Part shown: positions 62,269-64,000 of the stretch, piece after piece | Layout: each line of letters starts with the position of its first letter | How positions within the stretch are numbered: position 1 is the first letter of the stretch | Origin: Rickettsiella endosymbiont of Xylota segnis | Lineage (GTDB): Bacteria; Pseudomonadota; Gammaproteobacteria; Diplorickettsiales; Diplorickettsiaceae | Direction: 5' to 3' | DNA length: 64,000 bases | Assembly (NCBI RefSeq): GCF_964019545.1 | Contig: NZ_OZ026451.1 | Span: forward strand, 987,001 to 1,051,000 | Position numbers and translations under genes: made by a program | Notes under the pieces: model-generated | Databases searched by the model: none | What the model saw: the letters and a program-made list of their open reading frames with translations, nothing else | What the model was told of the DNA's origin: nothing

Positions 62269-63793
62269 GTTCTAGGTCCTTAATATTTTGTTGTGCAAGC
62301 AAAAATCTTTTTGACTTTCCCGAAGAAGTTTTAGGAATCATGTCAACATAACAAACAAAATGTGGGTACTCATGTTTTGCACCGCGCTTTTTACACCAGT
62401 CTTTAAGCTCAGTGGTGAGTTGCTCACTAGGTATATAATTTTCACTGAGAACAATAAAACCAAATAATCGCAACAATCCATCTGTTTCTTGACGACCAAT
62501 AACAATTACTTCATTTACTGCTGGATGAGTTACTAATACTTGCTCAATTCTATATGGATAAACCCAGATACCAGAGACTTTAATTAGATCATTAACTCGT
62601 CCATGATAAAAATAAAACCCTTCCAAATCGATAGAGAACAAATCATTTGTTTTAAACCAGCCATCTATAAATCGTCGTTTACTTTCTACTTGATTATTTG
62701 AATAGCATGTCACATATGTTTCTCCCTTCACCATTAACACACCGATATCACCCGGATTAGTCAGTTGGTTAGTTTCGACATTTAGAAGCTTAACCTTAAA
62801 TCCAGGAACAGGATAACCAGTACTTCCAGGTTTGAAATTATTAGGCCGATTGCTAATAAACGTACTCAATACTTCCGTGGTACCAATACCATCTAAGATA
62901 GAGAAACTTGTTTGTTGCTTCCAAGCATTAAAAACAGATAAGGGTAAATTTTCTCCAGCAGAAATACAAAGCCTGAAAAAATGTATCCCAAAATTTTTGG
63001 GAATAACCTTCAGCAATCGTTTATATATTGTAGGTACAGAGAAAAAAACAGATGGTTTATGAACAACAACTTGCTGATAGATTAGCTCAGGCGTAAGAAG
63101 CTCTTTCGGTGGAATAATTAACTTTGCTTTATTAAGCAAGGCAAAAAACAAAGTATTAAGACCATATGCAAAATATAGGCGAGATGTTGTAAAAATAATA
63201 TCATTTTCACATAACCCCAAAATAATTTGGCCATAATTCTTATTCATGATGATTGGGTCTTGGTGTCGGTGCAATACAAGTGCAGGTGACCCAGTAGTCC
63301 CGGATGTATATAAACAAAAAGCTATTTCATTAACAATTACTTTAAGTTGTTTTAGTTGTTTTAATTGAGATATATTTAATTTAGTGGAAAATAATTCATC
63401 ACAATTAATATAGTCAATTCCTAAATGTTTTGTCTTATGAATAAGAGAAGGAAGTAAGGATGCCGTAGCAATAATACAAGAACAATTAGCATTATTTATA
63501 TATTCTGAGTAATTATCTAAAACCAAATTTACATTAAGAATACAAGGCACCAAACCTCGATAAATTAAAGCAAGAAAAATTATTATTGTTTCAATCGAAT
63601 CTGGAAGCAAGCATGAAACGATAGTTCCTTGTGAGTATTTTAAAAAATAATTGGTGTTTGCGCAGGATTGAACTCTGTCTAATAGTTCTTTGTAAGTATA
63701 TTTTTTATTTTTATCAATAAGCACTACACGATCAGAATAACCTTGCTCAATATGGCGTAAAAGTAATTCATTGATCAAACTATAAGTGACCAT
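62258..63793 (-). CDS. aryl-acid AMP-ligase, second of two
   Basis: The 511-residue enzyme is a homologue of the ligase at 55740-57311. The P-loop reads Y-T-S-G-T-T-G-S-P-A-L-V-L-H; the usual P-K-G lysine is replaced by Ala. The C-terminal catalytic Lys is present in S-S-G-K-S-K-R. G-I-G-T-T-E-V lies near residue 295. It may activate an aromatic acid or act as the ligase-like transferase that loads the aryl group on the ACP. It lies next to the glutaminase gene upstream (the stop of that gene is two bases before this ATG). Confidence 0.88.
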   Translation of the reverse strand: MVTYSLINELLLRHIEQGYSDRVVLIDKNKKYTYKELLDRVQSCANTNYFLKYSQGTIVSCLLPDSIETIIIFLALIYRGLVPCILNVNLVLDNYSEYINNANCSCIIATASLLPSLIHKTKHLGIDYINCDELFSTKLNISQLKQLKQLKVIVNEIAFCLYTSGTTGSPALVLHRHQDPIIMNKNYGQIILGLCENDIIFTTSRLYFAYGLNTLFFALLNKAKLIIPPKELLTPELIYQQVVVHKPSVFFSVPTIYKRLLKVIPKNFGIHFFRLCISAGENLPLSVFNAWKQQTSFSILDGIGTTEVLSTFISNRPNNFKPGSTGYPVPGFKVKLLNVETNQLTNPGDIGVLMVKGETYVTCYSNNQVESKRRFIDGWFKTNDLFSIDLEGFYFYHGRVNDLIKVSGIWVYPYRIEQVLVTHPAVNEVIVIGRQETDGLLRLFGFIVLSENYIPSEQLTTELKDWCKKRGAKHEYPHFVCYVDMIPKTSSGKSKRFLLAQQNIKDLEHVD

Positions 63794-63794
63794 A

Positions 63795-64000
63795 TCAAAA
63801 ATGTTCTATCGTAAGAAAATTAGTTAAAAGTTCATAACCTTTTTCAGTCATTACTGACTCTGGATGGAACTGCACACCATAGACTGGAAAAAATTTGTGT
63901 CGCAACGCCATAATTTCACCATCATCAGATTCAGCTAAAACTTCTAATATGTCAGGGAAGCAGTCTTTTGATACAACTAAAGAATGGTAGCGCCCTACCT
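63795..64000 (-). CDS. glutamine amidotransferase PabA/TrpG-like, C-terminal part (partial)
   Basis: The last 68 codons of a class I glutaminase run off the right edge. They show G-R-Y-H-S-L-V-V, I-M-A-L-R-H and the triad His and Glu in Y-G-V-Q-F-H-P-E-S, ending near L-L-T-N-F-L. Such subunits give ammonia to chorismate enzymes: PabA for 4-aminobenzoate, TrpG for anthranilate. With the PabC-like lyase in the same operon, aminodeoxychorismate synthesis is favoured. The partner subunit should lie just outside the window. Confidence 0.9.
   Translation of the reverse strand, partial: VGRYHSLVVSKDCFPDILEVLAESDDGEIMALRHKFFPVYGVQFHPESVMTEKGYELLTNFLTIEHF

Noticed and set aside
47165..64000. Aryl polyene cluster
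   Set aside because: Aryl polyene loci also have KS, chain-length factor, ACP and AMP-ligase genes, but they carry ketoreductase, dehydratase and usually an ammonia lyase. None are present here, and cyclases are.
39250..64000. attR copy of the tRNA-Phe 3' end
   Set aside because: I looked for TTCGGCCACCA-like sequence on both strands to the right of the transfer operon and saw no convincing match. It may lie past the window or be diverged.
1..64000. CRISPR array or cas genes
   Set aside because: No regularly spaced direct repeats and no Cas-like proteins were seen. The tandem repeats at 24.5 kb are contiguous and coding.

Overview
The window reads as chromosome of a host-associated gammaproteobacterium of the order Legionellales, probably near Coxiella, Rickettsiella or Diplorickettsia. 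The best evidence is an adjacent icmT-icmS pair, encoding Dot/Icm (type IVB) secretion components. The AT-rich base composition, small membrane proteins carrying PPxY or LPTY motifs, and the housekeeping set (hemA, prmA, accC-accB, recG, aceE-aceF-lpd, ampE, putA) agree. Genus and species cannot be fixed from the sequence alone.

Positions 1-21.8 kb are core chromosome. In order they hold the end of a membrane protein, a two-helix membrane protein of unknown function, hemA-prmA-accC-accB (leftward), recG (rightward), three small leftward genes that look like secreted effectors, the pyruvate dehydrogenase genes, ampE, a CPA2 antiporter, a bifunctional putA, and icmT-icmS. Three copies of a roughly 120-130 bp repeat with terminal inverted repeats lie between these genes. 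A tRNA-Phe gene closes the region.

Positions 21.8-39.6 kb are an integrative element inserted at the 3' end of tRNA-Phe. It has a tyrosine integrase, an AlpA-like excisionase, phage- or ICE-type replication genes, an orphan DNA methyltransferase, a LuxR-type regulator and a stand-alone receiver with palindromic sites near them, and a complete leftward VirB/VirD4 (type IVA) set in the order mobC-like, virD4, virB2-B3-B4-B5-B7-orf-B6-B8-B9-B10-B11. virB9 is split by a frameshift and no relaxase was found. A 400-bp gene-free stretch with nested inverted repeats and a DnaA-box match follows mobC and may be oriT or oriV.

Positions 39.6-64 kb are a biosynthetic region. At its edge are a CatB/Vat acetyltransferase fragment, a GNAT enzyme, an MFS exporter, two near-identical MarR regulators in inverted orientation (about 620 bp each), a styrene-monooxygenase-like flavoenzyme, a haem-oxygenase-like putative di-iron oxidase, and a decayed NRPS carrier-thioesterase fragment. 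The core is leftward: ketosynthase alpha, chain-length factor, ACP, two AcpS-type phosphopantetheinyl transferases, two aryl AMP-ligases, three cyclase-type proteins (SRPBCC, PF04199, cupin), a CMD-fold protein, two methyltransferases, an alpha/beta hydrolase, an asparagine-synthase-like amidotransferase and a PaaA-like di-iron oxygenase. Aromatic precursor genes (class II DAHP synthase, a PabC-like lyase, a PabA/TrpG glutaminase) are interleaved. There is no ketoreductase or dehydratase. The simplest reading is a type II PKS that primes on an aminobenzoate and makes a nitrogen-containing aromatic polyketide. A YjdF homologue inside the operon fits this, because yjdF in Firmicutes is controlled by a riboswitch that senses azaaromatics. 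The operon continues past the right edge of the window.
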